Assembly: GCF_024699925.1 (NCBI RefSeq)
Contig: NZ_JAJOMX010000004.1
Location: 197,108-261,107, forward strand
DNA from: Mesorhizobium sp. J428
GTDB taxonomy: Bacteria; Pseudomonadota; Alphaproteobacteria; Rhizobiales; Rhizobiaceae
DNA length: 64,000 bases
Direction: 5' to 3'
Shown here: one piece after another, positions 18,378 to 28,400 of the stretch
How the letters are laid out: the number at the start of each line of letters is the position of its first letter
Position numbering within the stretch: position 1 is the stretch's first letter
The notes under the pieces: model-generated
Database searches by the model: none
The model's input: only the letters and a program-made list of their open reading frames with translations
Told to the model about the DNA's origin: nothing
Program-made: the position numbers and the translations under genes

Positions 18378-19555
18378 TTCGCGCCTCCCTTGGCCTTCCT
18401 GTCGTATTGCAGCGCCATGCGGCCGACCTTCTCGCGCGCGATGACGAGCTTCTGGATTTGCGCGGTACCGTCGCCGATCTGCAGGCCCAGAACATCGTTG
18501 TAGCGCTGATGATGAGGCAGGTCGGTGGTATAGCCGTAGTGGCCATGCAGGATCAGGCACTGATGGATGATCTCGCACGCGGTTTTCGGCACGTACCACT
18601 TGCACATCGCCGCCTCCTTGGTGTGCGGCAGGCCACGGTCGCGCAGATCGAGCGTGTAGTAGCAAAGCTGTCGCATCATGGTGAGCTGCGTTTCGGCCTC
18701 GGCCAGCGGGAAGCTGACCCCCTGATACTGCGCCAGCGGCGCACCGAAGGCTTCGCGTTCCTGCACATAAGTCCAGGTCTCGTCCACCGAGGCCTGCGCC
18801 GCGCCCAGACATTCCAACCCGATCAGCGCTCGGGAATAGTCGAAGCCAGCCATGATCGTGCCGAAGGCACGGTCCTGCTCGGCCATCAGGCATTGGGAGG
18901 GGACGAAGACGTCGTCAAAGAAGACCGAACCGCGCCCCACGGGCTTGGTGCCAATGTCGTCGAAATGCGTGCGGTTGATGCCCTTTTCATTCAGGTCCAC
19001 AAGGAACGCACTGACGCCCCGCGATCCGCCCTCTGGATCGCCGGTACGGGCAAAGACCACCGCCGCGTCGGCCTGCGCGGCAAAGCTCATCGACGTTTTC
19101 TCGCCGTTCAGCCGCCAGCCGTTGCCGGATTTGGCGGCCCTGAGTTGCAGGTTCGCCGCGTCCGATCCGCCGCGCGGCTCGGTCAATCCCAACCCTATCA
19201 CCGCCTCACCCGCCGTGACGCGGGGCACCCATTCCTTGGCGATGTCGGGCAAGGCGTGTTTCGCGACCATGCCGCCCATCAGCGACCCCAGAAGCTGGAT
19301 GTAGCTGACATTGAAATCGGCCCGCGCGATTTCCTCGACGATCAATCCGGCCGTGACGGAGCTCTCGCCCAACCCGCCGAACTCCTCGGGCAGATCGGCG
19401 CCGATCAGCCCAAGCGCCCCCATCTCCTTGATGAGCCCGCGATCCATCACGTGCTCGGTTGCCCGCTTCTGATAACTCTCGGCCAGCTTTTCACGTGCGA
19501 AACGCTGTGCTGTCTCTCGAAAGGCCTGCTGGTCATCTGTCGGTTGAAACTGCAC
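18374..19555 (-). CDS. Acyl-CoA dehydrogenase with Asp at the usual catalytic Glu position
   Basis: A 393-residue acyl-CoA dehydrogenase, first gene of the minus-strand operon. The GTG start at 19555 follows GGGAGG by eight bases. Family motifs are ADLPEEFGGLGESSV, IGLGLTEPRGGSDAANLQL and REAFGAPLAQYQGVSFPLAE. At the position of the usual C-terminal catalytic Glu (EGT in MCAD) it has IGDGTAQIQKL, an Asp. Its substrate is probably the CoA ester made by the operon's ligase. A relationship to cyclohexanecarboxyl-CoA dehydrogenases is possible but not demonstrated. Its promoter region contains a palindrome shared with three other promoters. Confidence 0.87.
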   Translation of the reverse strand: MQFQPTDDQQAFRETAQRFAREKLAESYQKRATEHVMDRGLIKEMGALGLIGADLPEEFGGLGESSVTAGLIVEEIARADFNVSYIQLLGSLMGGMVAKHALPDIAKEWVPRVTAGEAVIGLGLTEPRGGSDAANLQLRAAKSGNGWRLNGEKTSMSFAAQADAAVVFARTGDPEGGSRGVSAFLVDLNEKGINRTHFDDIGTKPVGRGSVFFDDVFVPSQCLMAEQDRAFGTIMAGFDYSRALIGLECLGAAQASVDETWTYVQEREAFGAPLAQYQGVSFPLAEAETQLTMMRQLCYYTLDLRDRGLPHTKEAAMCKWYVPKTACEIIHQCLILHGHYGYTTDLPHHQRYNDVLGLQIGDGTAQIQKLVIAREKVGRMALQYDRKAKGGAK

Positions 19556-19598
19556 GTGATAGCCCTCCCGAGCCTGTGAATCTCACTTCCCAAAAAAC

Positions 19599-19612
19599 CT
19601 AACAAACGTTAG
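19599..19612. promoter_or_regulatory. Operator A: CTAAC-N4-GTTAG between divergent operons
   Basis: CTAAC AAAC GTTAG is a perfect 5-bp-arm palindrome in the 93-base gap between the minus-strand operon (start 19555) and the plus-strand operon (start 19649). GAATG follows the right arm, and the other three sites also have GAA there. Its central position allows it to control both directions. It probably binds the tandem TetR protein encoded at 45682-46989. Confidence 0.7.
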
Positions 19613-19648
19613 AATGCTTGGCAAGATGCAATGGGAGGTAACGTGGAT

Positions 19649-21682
19649 ATGTCCGACAGGCGCGGAAGAACCTTCGAGAAATTGCTGTCCCCGATCCGGG
19701 CCGGCGTCCACGATCTGCGAAACCGGGTCATTATGGGCTCGATGCACACGCGGCTTGAAACCGAAGCGAACGGTATCGAAAGACAGGTCGCGTTCTATCG
19801 TGAACGCGCGCACGGCGAAGCGGCAGTCATCGTGACTGGCGGTTTTTCGCCCAACGCCGAAGGCATGTTCGATCCGGAAGGTCCGCGGCTCGACGATCCG
19901 CAGCAGGCGCTGAGCCTCAAGCCGATTTGCGATGCAGTCCATCAGGAAGGCAGCCTGATTTGCGCGCAGATCTGCCACGCGGGGCGTTATGCCAAGTTTG
20001 AAGGTTGCGTGGCACCTTCGCCGATTCGGGCGCCGATAAACCCCTATTCCCCGCGGGAGATGAGCGAACAGGATATTCTGCACACCATTGAAGATTTCGC
20101 CCAGGCAGCGCTCAACGCGCAATCTGCCGGTTTCGATGGCGTCGAAATAATGGGCTCCGAAGGCTATCTCATTAATGAATTCACCGTGACCCACACCAAC
20201 AAACGCGAGGACGAGTGGGGTGGCAGCGCCGACAACCGGCACCGCTTCGCGGTCGAAATCGTGCGCGCGGTGCGCGACCGCTGCGGACCGGATTTGCTGG
20301 TCATCTACCGTATTTCGGCGGCCGATCTTGTCGAGGGCGGCGCGCCCGCCGAAGAGATCGCCGCGCTCGCCCGCAAGATCGAGGCCGCCGGCGCCGACAT
20401 TCTGAACACCGGAATCGGCTGGCACGAGGCGCGCGTGCCAACGATCGCCTACCCAGTACCGCGTGGCGCCTGGCGGAAGGCGGCGGCCAACGTGAAGGCG
20501 GCGGTGTCGATCCCGGTGGTGGCCTCGAACCGAATCAATACCCCCGAGGTCGCCGAGGACATCCTGGCCTCGGGAGATGCCGACATGGTCTCGATGGCGC
20601 GGCCCTTCCTCGCCGACCCTCATTTCGTGAAGAAGGTGCGCGAGGGTCGGGCCCATGAGATCAACACCTGCATCGCCTGCAATCAGGCATGTCTGGATTT
20701 CATCTTCTCGGACCGTCCGGCAAGCTGCCTTGTCAATCCGCGCGCCGGCCGCGAGACGGAATTCCGTGACACCCCGAGCGAGACCCCGAAGAAGGTGGCG
20801 ATCGTCGGCGGCGGGGCGGCGGGTATGGCCACGGCGGCCGAGGCCGCGCGGCTTGGGCACGCGGTCACTCTTTTCGAGGCAGAGAACCGGCTGGGCGGGC
20901 AGCTCAACCTGGCACGTGCGGCCCCGGGCAAGCACGAGTTCGACGAAACGCTGCGTTATTACACTGCTCAGATGGACAGGCACGGCGTCACCCTGCGGCT
21001 GGGCTGTCGCGCCACTGCCGACGATCTTGCCGGGTTCGACCATGTGGTGATCGCCTCAGGCGTGACCCCTCGCATTCCGGACATTCCGGGCATAGATCAT
21101 CCCAAGGTCGCCACCTATGCCGAGATCCTCTGCGGCGCACGGGAGGCGGGACAGACCGTGGCCATCATGGGCGCCGGCGGGATCGGCCATGACGTGGCCG
21201 AATTCCTTGTCACCCATCCGGCTGAGGCCAACGAGAACGCGGCCTTTTTCGACACGTGGGGTGTGGACGGACAATTCAGGAACGCCGGCGCGCTGGCGGG
21301 CGATCCACTGGCCGCGGTGCCTGCAAAGCGCAAAGTGGTGATGCTGCAGCGCAAGACGAGCAAGGTGGGACAGGGGCTTGGCATTTCGACCGGCTGGATC
21401 CTGCGCAACGCGTTACGCAAACACGGAGTCGAGACCTTAGCGGGCGTGGTCTACCAGCGTATCGACGATGGGGGGCTCCACGTCCTTTCGAACGGCGAGA
21501 CAAAAGTTATCGCCGCCGATACGATCGTTCTCTGTACGGGACAGGAACCCGTACGGACGCTGGTCGAGGCGCTTGCGGCCCGCGGCATTTCCGCCACGAT
21601 GATCGGCGGTGCGGCCGAGGCGGCTGAACTCGATGCGCTGCGTGCGATCGATGAAGGAGTGCGCCTCGCCCAGTCTTTGTGA
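19649..21682 (+). CDS. 2,4-dienoyl-CoA reductase-type NADH:flavin oxidoreductase (FadH family)
   Basis: An old-yellow-enzyme TIM barrel (FMN) fused to a 4Fe-4S and FAD/NAD(P) module, as in E. coli FadH. The barrel holds the catalytic HAGRYAKF and the phosphate-binding region. The iron-sulfur Cys cluster is visible as CIACNQACLDFIFSDRPASC. The dinucleotide motif VAIVGGGAAGMATAAEAARL begins the second half, followed by a second GAGGIG site. The ATG at 19649 is preferred: GGGAGGT ends nine bases upstream, whereas the in-frame ATG at 19631 would contain that ribosome-binding site. It would reduce conjugated double bases at positions 2 and 4 of unsaturated acyl-CoAs, useful for terpenoid or polyunsaturated substrates. 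Confidence 0.9.
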   Translation: MSDRRGRTFEKLLSPIRAGVHDLRNRVIMGSMHTRLETEANGIERQVAFYRERAHGEAAVIVTGGFSPNAEGMFDPEGPRLDDPQQALSLKPICDAVHQEGSLICAQICHAGRYAKFEGCVAPSPIRAPINPYSPREMSEQDILHTIEDFAQAALNAQSAGFDGVEIMGSEGYLINEFTVTHTNKREDEWGGSADNRHRFAVEIVRAVRDRCGPDLLVIYRISAADLVEGGAPAEEIAALARKIEAAGADILNTGIGWHEARVPTIAYPVPRGAWRKAAANVKAAVSIPVVASNRINTPEVAEDILASGDADMVSMARPFLADPHFVKKVREGRAHEINTCIACNQACLDFIFSDRPASCLVNPRAGRETEFRDTPSETPKKVAIVGGGAAGMATAAEAARLGHAVTLFEAENRLGGQLNLARAAPGKHEFDETLRYYTAQMDRHGVTLRLGCRATADDLAGFDHVVIASGVTPRIPDIPGIDHPKVATYAEILCGAREAGQTVAIMGAGGIGHDVAEFLVTHPAEANENAAFFDTWGVDGQFRNAGALAGDPLAAVPAKRKVVMLQRKTSKVGQGLGISTGWILRNALRKHGVETLAGVVYQRIDDGGLHVLSNGETKVIAADTIVLCTGQEPVRTLVEALAARGISATMIGGAAEAAELDALRAIDEGVRLAQSL

Positions 21683-21714
21683 ACAACCAGGAACGATTGC
21701 CAGGGAGGAGCATC

Positions 21715-23244
21715 ATGCTGCCGGAGGTGGCCCGCGCCGGGCGGGCAGATGTCTTTTCGATGTTTCGCACGAGAGCGCGCGAGCAACAAGATGCGCTTGC
21801 GCTCGAGAACGGAGAGATAAGACACAGCTACGGCACCCTTCTGGGCCGTGTGGACCGTCTCGCTGCGGTGCTTCTGGCGCGGGGGGTAAAGACCGGGGAC
21901 CGGCTGGTGATCCTGTCGAACAATCGCGCCGAGTACCTTGAACTGCAACTGGCCGCCGCCGGGATCGGGGCGATCGTCGCCTGTTTGAACTGGAGGCTGA
22001 CCGCGCCGGAGCTCAAGCACTGCATCGACCTGGTTGAACCGGTTCTGGCCGTGGTCGAGCCAGAGTTGCGCGCGGCCTTGGACGCGGTTTCGCACCTGCC
22101 GGTTCTGGAAATCGGCCCCGACTGGGAGGCCGCACTGGCTGGAGCAGAGCCCGATCCGCGCATCGACGCGCTGGTGAATGACGTGGAGGCGGGGCTGACC
22201 ATCCTTTACACCTCCGGCACCACTGGGCTGCCCAAGGGCGCACTCATCAGTCATCGCGCCCATATCGCGCGTGCCATGGTTTTTGCGGCGCAGCTCGCGC
22301 TCCAGCCTGATGACGCCTTCATCGCCTGGGCGCCGATGTTCCATATGGCGTCGACCGACCATGCGCTAGCCACGATCTTGCGCGGTGGCCCCGTGGTGAT
22401 GGTCGATGGGCTGCAGCCGGCGGTCATCAATGAGGCGCTGAGCCGCCACAAGGTCGGCTGGTTCATAATGATGCCGGGCGCGATCGACGCCTTCATCGCG
22501 GAACGTCGCGCCAATCCTCTGCCGATCAGAGGCGTCAGGGTCTGCGGCGCTATGGCCGATCTGGTGCCGCCGCATCAGATTGCAGAACTCACGTCGCTGA
22601 TCGGCGCGCCCTATCTCAACTCCTTCGGCGCGACCGAAACGGGGCTGCCGCCGGCCACGGCCGAGCTGATCCCGGTGGGCGTCGCGCCGAAACGTCTGTC
22701 GAAGCGCGCCAGCGCCTTCTGCGAGGTGCGGCTGGTCGATCCGGAGGGGCGCGAGGTGGCGGATGGAACGCCCGGAGAAATGGCCGTGCGCGGCCCCACG
22801 CTATTTTCCGGGTACTGGAATGCCGACGAGACCAACGCCCGCGACTTTCGCGGTGGCTTTTTTCATATGGGCGATGTCTTCCGCCGCAATGCGGACGGCA
22901 CCATCGACTTCGTGGACCGCGCCAAGTATCTTATCAAGTCGGGTGGGGAAAACGTCTATCCAGCCGAGATCGAGCGGGTGCTGCTGGCGCATCCGAAGGT
23001 GATCGATGCCGCCGTCGTAAAGTCCGGGGACCTGCGCTGGGGCGAACGCCCGGTGGCCTTCGTGGCACGGCACGTCGACGGCCCCGATGCCGACGAGCTG
23101 ATGCGGCTTTGCCGCGATCAACTGGCCGGCTATAAGCGGCCGCGCGAGATCCGCTTCATCGCTTTCGAAGACTTCCCGCGCTCGACCAGCGGCAAGATCC
23201 AGCGCCACGTCCTGGAGACCTGGATCGAGCGCGAGGCCAACTGA
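21715..23244 (+). CDS. Acyl-CoA ligase (AMP-binding family), intact copy
   Basis: A 509-residue ANL-superfamily CoA ligase. The ATP P-loop is ILYTSGTTGLPKGALISH, the adenine motif NSFGATETGLPP, the A8 hinge FVDRAKYLIKSGGENVYPAE and the C-terminal catalytic Lys in STSGKIQRHV. The ATG at 21715 follows GGGAGGAG and is preferred over the longer frame from 21679, which begins inside the preceding stop region. It starts 32 bases after the reductase gene, in one operon. A broken second copy of its 3' part lies at 36117-36162 and 40446-40702. Confidence 0.88.
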   Translation: MLPEVARAGRADVFSMFRTRAREQQDALALENGEIRHSYGTLLGRVDRLAAVLLARGVKTGDRLVILSNNRAEYLELQLAAAGIGAIVACLNWRLTAPELKHCIDLVEPVLAVVEPELRAALDAVSHLPVLEIGPDWEAALAGAEPDPRIDALVNDVEAGLTILYTSGTTGLPKGALISHRAHIARAMVFAAQLALQPDDAFIAWAPMFHMASTDHALATILRGGPVVMVDGLQPAVINEALSRHKVGWFIMMPGAIDAFIAERRANPLPIRGVRVCGAMADLVPPHQIAELTSLIGAPYLNSFGATETGLPPATAELIPVGVAPKRLSKRASAFCEVRLVDPEGREVADGTPGEMAVRGPTLFSGYWNADETNARDFRGGFFHMGDVFRRNADGTIDFVDRAKYLIKSGGENVYPAEIERVLLAHPKVIDAAVVKSGDLRWGERPVAFVARHVDGPDADELMRLCRDQLAGYKRPREIRFIAFEDFPRSTSGKIQRHVLETWIEREAN

Positions 23245-23354
23245 GGCCTGCCTCGACTGCGCCTTTCCGCTGACACCCGTCCCGTCTGAACCGCGCCATC
23301 AGCGTACCGGTCATCGTGGCAGCCAGCTTGTCGGTCCTGCGCTTCAGCGCATGT
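23245..23354 (-). pseudogene. Relic of a PaaI-type thioesterase 3' end
   Basis: These 110 bases after the ligase stop match the convergent 3' end of the thioesterase at 40722-41177 (CATCAGCGTACCGGTCATCG, then CTTCAGCGCATG) but with indels and no open frame. The similarity ends at about 23354. They show that an ancestral ligase/thioesterase convergent pair was duplicated and that this copy lost the thioesterase. 23355-23462 holds nothing I can identify. Confidence 0.7.
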
Positions 23355-23462
23355 GCGTATCCTCCGGATGCCGTCTTTGCCCCAGCCGCTCACCTATCCA
23401 AGCGCAAAGAAGGCAAGTCCACAGGTCGGACGACAGTAAAGAGAGGGCAGTTGATTCGAATT

Positions 23463-23476
23463 CTAACGTCTGTTAG
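23463..23476. promoter_or_regulatory. Operator B: CTAAC-N4-GTTAG upstream of the first transport operon
   Basis: CTAAC GTCT GTTAG is a perfect palindrome with the same arms and spacing as operator A, 145 bases upstream of livG. Read on the minus strand its flank is GTTAGAATT, matching operator A's GTTAGAATG. 23477-23620 shows no gene and probably contains the promoter and leader of the transport operon. Confidence 0.68.
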
Positions 23477-23620
23477 ATTGTTCGGTGGGGTTTGCTGAAG
23501 CCCTGCACAAACGACAGGGTCGACGGGAGGAAGATCGTTGATCGGTAGCGAACGGACCTGTGGCCGGTGTGATGACTCACGTTCCCTGCGCCCGCCGCCA
23601 GGAATGCGTGACGGCATCGC

Positions 23621-24409
23621 GTGCTCATGACCGCCGCGCGAAAAGAGCGACAGGCACCGCCGCTTGCCGTCCGCAGCGCCACCCTTCGGTTCGGCGGAGT
23701 GACGGCGCTGGATGACGTCTCTATCGAGGTGCGCGAGGACGAGCTTTTGGCGATCATCGGCCCCAATGGTGCAGGAAAGACATCGTTTCTGAACGTCACT
23801 GCCGGTTTTTACCGCCCCCAGCAGGGGTGCGTCGAACTCATCGGGCAGGATGTGACCGGCCTCCGCGTGGACCAGATCGCCCGCAGAGGCTTGGCACGCA
23901 CCTTTCAGGGAACGCACCTCTTCGGGGGGTTGACCGTGGTCGAGAACATCCTGATTGGCCGCCACACCCTTATGCGTTCGAATGTAGTCCAGGCCTTCTT
24001 CCACTACGGGCCGGTGATGCGCGAGGAAACCGAACATCGCGAGGCTGTTGAGGAAATCGTGGAATTTCTCGAGATCGAGGCGATCCGAAACCGGCAGGTG
24101 GGCACGCTGGGCTACGGGTTGCGCAAGCGCGTCGATCTGGGCCGCGCCTTGGCGCAAGAGCCCTCTATCCTGCTTTTGGACGAGCCGATGGCCGGAATGA
24201 ACTCCGAGGAGAAAGAAGATCTCGCGCGCTTCATCCTCGACGTGCGCGAGGCGCGGAAGATCCCGGTGGTGCTTGTGGAACACGACATGGGCGTCGTGAT
24301 GGACCTGGCCGACCGGATCGTAGTGCTGGACTTCGGCCGGGTGATCGCTGAAGGGACGCCGGCTGAAATCCAGAGGGATCCGGCCGTGATCAAAGCCTAT
24401 CTGGGGTAG
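23621..24409 (+). CDS. livG: Branched-chain amino acid-type ABC transporter ATPase (LivG-like)
   Basis: A 262-residue LivG-type ATPase. Walker A is IGPNGAGKTS, the signature region is TLGYGLRKRVDLGRALA (YGLRKRV in place of LSGGQ, as is usual in LivG), and Walker B is ILLLDEPMAGM followed by a switch His in VLVEHDMGVV. The start is GTG at 23621 or ATG at 23627. It is the first gene of an operon whose order livG, ligase, livH, livM, binding protein, livF is repeated on the minus strand at 56040-62628. With its partners it would energise uptake of a carboxylate rather than an amino acid, judging from the catabolic context. Confidence 0.88.
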   Translation: MLMTAARKERQAPPLAVRSATLRFGGVTALDDVSIEVREDELLAIIGPNGAGKTSFLNVTAGFYRPQQGCVELIGQDVTGLRVDQIARRGLARTFQGTHLFGGLTVVENILIGRHTLMRSNVVQAFFHYGPVMREETEHREAVEEIVEFLEIEAIRNRQVGTLGYGLRKRVDLGRALAQEPSILLLDEPMAGMNSEEKEDLARFILDVREARKIPVVLVEHDMGVVMDLADRIVVLDFGRVIAEGTPAEIQRDPAVIKAYLG

Positions 24410-24413
24410 AACA

Positions 24414-26412
24414 GTGGAGCGCACAAGAGCAGCGAAGGTCTTCAGCGATCCCGCGGTGACGCAAAGCCAAACGCTGCCGCAGGTGTTGCTGGCGCGAGCC
24501 AAGGCCACGCCGGCTGCCTTGGCCCAGCGGCACAAGCGCCTCGGCATCTGGCGCGAGTTCACCTGGGCCGACGTGCTCCAGCGGGTCCGCGCCTTGGCGC
24601 TTGGCCTTGACGATCTGGGATTCGGCTCAGGCGACTCAATGATGGTAATCGGCGAGAACGAACCCGAACATTTCTGGGCCGAGTACGCCGCCCAATCGTT
24701 GGGCGGGAAGGTGATCTCGGTCTACCCCGATCAATCCTCCGCCGAGGTTCACTATCTGGCGCGGGATTCGGAGACGCGGATCTTCCTTGTGCAGGACCAG
24801 GAGCAGGTGGACAAGTGCCTCGAGATCGCCGGGGACCTCGAGGGCATCATCGCCATTGTCTACTGGGACGATGCCGGGCTGTGGACCTACGCACACCCGC
24901 TCTTGCGCTCGTATCAGGCGGTGAGCGATGCCGGAGCCCGCCGTCACGACCAGGACCCGAAGTTATTCGAGGCTCGTGTCGCGCGCGGTAGACGCGGCGA
25001 CATCGCGGTTCTGTCCTATACCTCGGGCACGACCAGCAAGCCGAAAGGCGTTATGATCTCACAGCGCTATCTTTTCGACAACTCCGCCCGGGTGATGGGC
25101 GCGGTCGAAATCGCGCCGGGCACCGAGTACCTCACCTATATTTCCCCGGCTTGGGTTACCGAGCAGATCTTCGGGCTGTCGATCGGGCTGCTTGCACCGA
25201 TGGTGGTGAACTTCCCCGAGGGGCCGGAAGAGATACTCGACAACATCCGTGAGCTGGCCGTCAATGCGCTGGTCTTCAGCCCGCGTCAGTGGGAGAACCT
25301 TGCCTCGATTGTGCAGGCGCGGATGCTTAGCGCGGGGCCAATTCGGCGGGCGTTCTACAACTGGGCCATGAGGGTGGGCCGCGACGTCTATGTCGAGCGG
25401 CTTGAAGGGCGTCGGCCTTCGCTTGCAGCGCGCCTGCAGCTGCCGCTGGCCGAGGTTCTGGTGCTTTGGCACCTGCGCGACAACCTAGGCCTGAGAAAGG
25501 CCAGGAACGCCATGTCTGGGGGGGCGCTCATGGCGCCTGACGTCTTCCGCATGTTCCACGCCATGGGCGTGAAGCTGCGCAACGTATACGGGGCAACAGA
25601 AGTCGGACTTCTCACAGCGCATATGGGCGAAAGCTATAAGCTGGAGACCAGCGGGCGCTGGATGCAGGTCAATCCTGTCTATGGCGATCCGCTCGAATTT
25701 CGCATCGCCGAGGACGGCGAGCTCCATGTGCGGGGCGGCTCGGGGTTCGGCGGCTATTTCCGCAAGCCTGACAAGACCGCTGAGGCCCAGACCAGGGACG
25801 GCTGGTACGCGACCGGCGACGCCGTCTCAATGACCGATGATGGAGAGCTCGTGTTCTTCGACCGCGTAAAGGACATGCGGCATCTCTGCAACGGTCACAG
25901 CTATCCGCCGCAGTTCATCGAAACCCGTCTGCGCTACAGCCCCTTCATCAAGGACCTGATGATCCTTGGAGACCAGACGCGCCCCTTCGTGGCGGCGTTG
26001 ATCAATATCGATATGGAGAGTGCTGAGCCGCTGGGTCGAGGAGAACCAGCTTAGCTTCTCGACCTATACCGACCTGTCGCAGAAACCCGAGATCCTCGAA
26101 CTGATCAGAGCGGAGGTGGAGCGCATCAACATGCTTCTGCCGGAAGGCTCGCGGGTCCGGCGTTTCGCGAACTTCCCCAAGGAGCTCGATCCCGACGAGG
26201 GCGAGCTGACCCGCAGCCGCAAGCTGCGCCGAGCCTTTCTGGAAGAGCGCTACGCCGATCTAGTGGAGGCGATCTACGGCGGGGACCACAGTGTCGATCT
26301 CGAAATCGCTGTCACCTATCAAGACGGCCGCCGGGGCGTTCTAAGAGTCCACGTCGCCGTTACCGATGTAGAGGGCGCTCCGCGCACCGCCCGGAAGCAA
26401 CACGCCGCGTGA
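24414..26412 (+). CDS. Long-chain acyl-CoA synthetase-type AMP ligase, one frame change
   Basis: A FadD/LC-FACS-like AMP-forming acyl-CoA synthetase, about 665 residues. Motifs are LSYTSGTTSKPKGVMISQ, the LC-FACS element YGATEVGLLTAHM and FFDRVKDMRHLCNGHSYPPQ. The first frame ends at 26054; the protein continues after VALINIDMES in another frame as RWVEENQLSFSTYTDLSQ to the C-terminus DEGELTRSRKLRRAFLEER. The single-base change lies near 26021-26026. The start is GTG at 24414, four bases after livG. Placement inside a Liv transporter operon suggests uptake-coupled activation of the imported acid, as in vectorial acylation (inference). Confidence 0.85.
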
Positions 26413-26428
26413 AGGAGTTCACGAAACG

Positions 26429-27313
26429 ATGATCTACGTTATCAACGACATCATCACTGGCGCCCTGATCGGGCTGCTCTATGCTCTGGTCGCGATGGGG
26501 TTCGTGGTGATCTATCGCGCCAGCAAAGTGTTCAACTTCGCCCAGGGCGAACTGGTGATCCTGGGCGGCTTCATCGTGTGGTACACGACCTTCGAGCTGG
26601 GTCTCGACCTCTGGCTGGCGATCCCGCTCTCGCTGCTGCTTTCGGCGCTGGCAGGCTACCTGATCGAGCGGATCTTCCTGACCAAACTGATCGGAGAAAG
26701 TGTATTCTCCATGGTCATGGTCACCGTGGGGCTGTTGATATTGCTGCGCGGGATTGTGCTGCTGCTTTTCGGACCCGCGGTGCGGCCCTTCCCGGTGATC
26801 TTCCCTCTGAAGCCGCTGTTCCTGGGAGAGATGCTGATTCCGATGAACCTCCTGATCGGCGGTCTCATCACCGTGGTCGCGGCGGTCGGGCTCTCCTGGT
26901 TCTTCAATCGGACCCGCGCCGGGCTGCGCATGACGGCGGTGGCCGAGGATCATGTGGTGGCTTCGTCTATGGGGATCTCGGTCAAGGGCTCGATCGCCTT
27001 CGCCTGGGTCCTGGGCGCGGTTCTCTCCACGGTGGGTGCGATGATCTTCCTGAGCGGCAAGTCGCTCACTTTCCTTGCCTCCGAGATCGGCTTCGCCGCG
27101 CTTCCTGTTGCGCTGTTTGCCGGGCTCGAATCCATCGGCGGACTAATCCTTGCCGGCGTAATCGTGGGCGTGGCACAAAGCTTGGCCACCAACTATCTCG
27201 ATCCGCTGGTGGGCGGTGCGCTCGGTGCTGTCGTGCCCTACCTCATCATGCTGGGCATCCTGCTGATCCGGCCAACCGGACTGTTCGGCTGGCGCACCAT
27301 CGAGAGGGTCTGA
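26429..27313 (+). CDS. livH: ABC transporter permease (LivH-like)
   Basis: A 294-residue inner-membrane permease of the LivH family with about eight hydrophobic segments, beginning NDIITGALIGLLYALVAMGF and including the family motif FNFAQGELVILGGF. The conserved cytoplasmic loop TRAGLRMTAVAEDHVVASSM contains the expected EAA-like coupling segment. The ATG at 26429 follows AAGGAG by about eleven bases. It pairs with the LivM-like protein four bases downstream. Confidence 0.9.
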   Translation: MIYVINDIITGALIGLLYALVAMGFVVIYRASKVFNFAQGELVILGGFIVWYTTFELGLDLWLAIPLSLLLSALAGYLIERIFLTKLIGESVFSMVMVTVGLLILLRGIVLLLFGPAVRPFPVIFPLKPLFLGEMLIPMNLLIGGLITVVAAVGLSWFFNRTRAGLRMTAVAEDHVVASSMGISVKGSIAFAWVLGAVLSTVGAMIFLSGKSLTFLASEIGFAALPVALFAGLESIGGLILAGVIVGVAQSLATNYLDPLVGGALGAVVPYLIMLGILLIRPTGLFGWRTIERV

Positions 27314-27316
27314 GCG

Positions 27317-28369
27317 ATGGATCCTTCCGGCATCTTCGCCACCAGCTACCGCGCCGACCGGCGGCTGGTCCGCACCCGCTGGCAAGCGCTTTCGCTCATC
27401 CTATTCATCGCGGTGCTGCTGGCGGCGCCCTATCTGGTAGGGCCGCGGATCGTCGCCATCCTCAACATCATGTACATCAGCGCCGTGGTCGCCGTGGGGC
27501 TTCAGATCTGCACCGGCTATGCCGGTCAGATCAACCTCGGTCAGGCGGCATTCATGGGAGTTGGCGCCTATACGGCTGCGATCCTGGCCGAGAAGACCGG
27601 GCTAACCTTCCTTCTGACAATCCCCATCGCCGGTTTCGCAGCGGCTGTCTTCGGCTTCCTCTTCGGGCTGACGGCGGCGCGGATCAAGGGCTTCTACTTG
27701 GCGCTCACCACCATCGCTGCACAATTCATCTTCCACTTCGCGGTACTCAATCTGCCCTCGTCCTGGCTTGGGGGATCGAACGGGGTGACCGTGCCGCCGG
27801 CCACGCTTTTCGGATTGCGGATCGTGAGCGAAGGCGCGCAGTACTACCTTATGCTGTTCGTTGCCGCGATCATGGTGGCCGGCGCCTTCGGAATCGTCCG
27901 CTCGCGCTTCGGGCGTGCCTTCGTGGCGGTCCGCGACGACGACGTGGCCGCCGGCATCATGGGCATCAATGTCGCCGCCACCAAGGCCAACGCCTTCCTG
28001 ATCGGCGCATTCTACGCCGGGGTGGGCGGCGGGCTCTGGGCCTACCTGATCCGCTTCGTCGGCGTGGATCAGTTCACCCTGTTCAACTCGGTGTTCTTCA
28101 TAGCGATGATTATTGTTGGCGGCATGGGCTCTGTCGTCGGTGCGCTCATCGGGGTCTTCGTGATCCGCGTGATTCAGGAGATCATCGCAACCGTTGGGCC
28201 GAACATTGCCGACAGCGTCACCTTCCTCGGCGGCGACATCGTCTTCGCGGGAATGAACGTGATCCTGGGCGGGGTCATTGCCCTCTTCATGATCCTCGAG
28301 CCCAAGGGACTGATGCATCGCTGGACCATCCTGAAGTCGTCTTACCGCATCTGGCCGTTCCCCTATTGA
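27317..28369 (+). CDS. livM: ABC transporter permease (LivM-like)
   Basis: A 350-residue LivM-type permease. A short cytoplasmic N-terminus precedes eight or more transmembrane segments with the motifs TGYAGQINLGQAAFMGVGAY, FGLTAARIKGFYLALTTIAA and the coupling loop FVAVRDDDVAAGIMGINVAA. It would form the heterodimeric translocation pore with the preceding LivH-like protein. The intact frame and four-base spacing indicate one operon. Confidence 0.9.
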   Translation: MDPSGIFATSYRADRRLVRTRWQALSLILFIAVLLAAPYLVGPRIVAILNIMYISAVVAVGLQICTGYAGQINLGQAAFMGVGAYTAAILAEKTGLTFLLTIPIAGFAAAVFGFLFGLTAARIKGFYLALTTIAAQFIFHFAVLNLPSSWLGGSNGVTVPPATLFGLRIVSEGAQYYLMLFVAAIMVAGAFGIVRSRFGRAFVAVRDDDVAAGIMGINVAATKANAFLIGAFYAGVGGGLWAYLIRFVGVDQFTLFNSVFFIAMIIVGGMGSVVGALIGVFVIRVIQEIIATVGPNIADSVTFLGGDIVFAGMNVILGGVIALFMILEPKGLMHRWTILKSSYRIWPFPY

Positions 28370-28400
28370 CCAGGGCCGGCCCTCAACTGGGAGAAAGAAA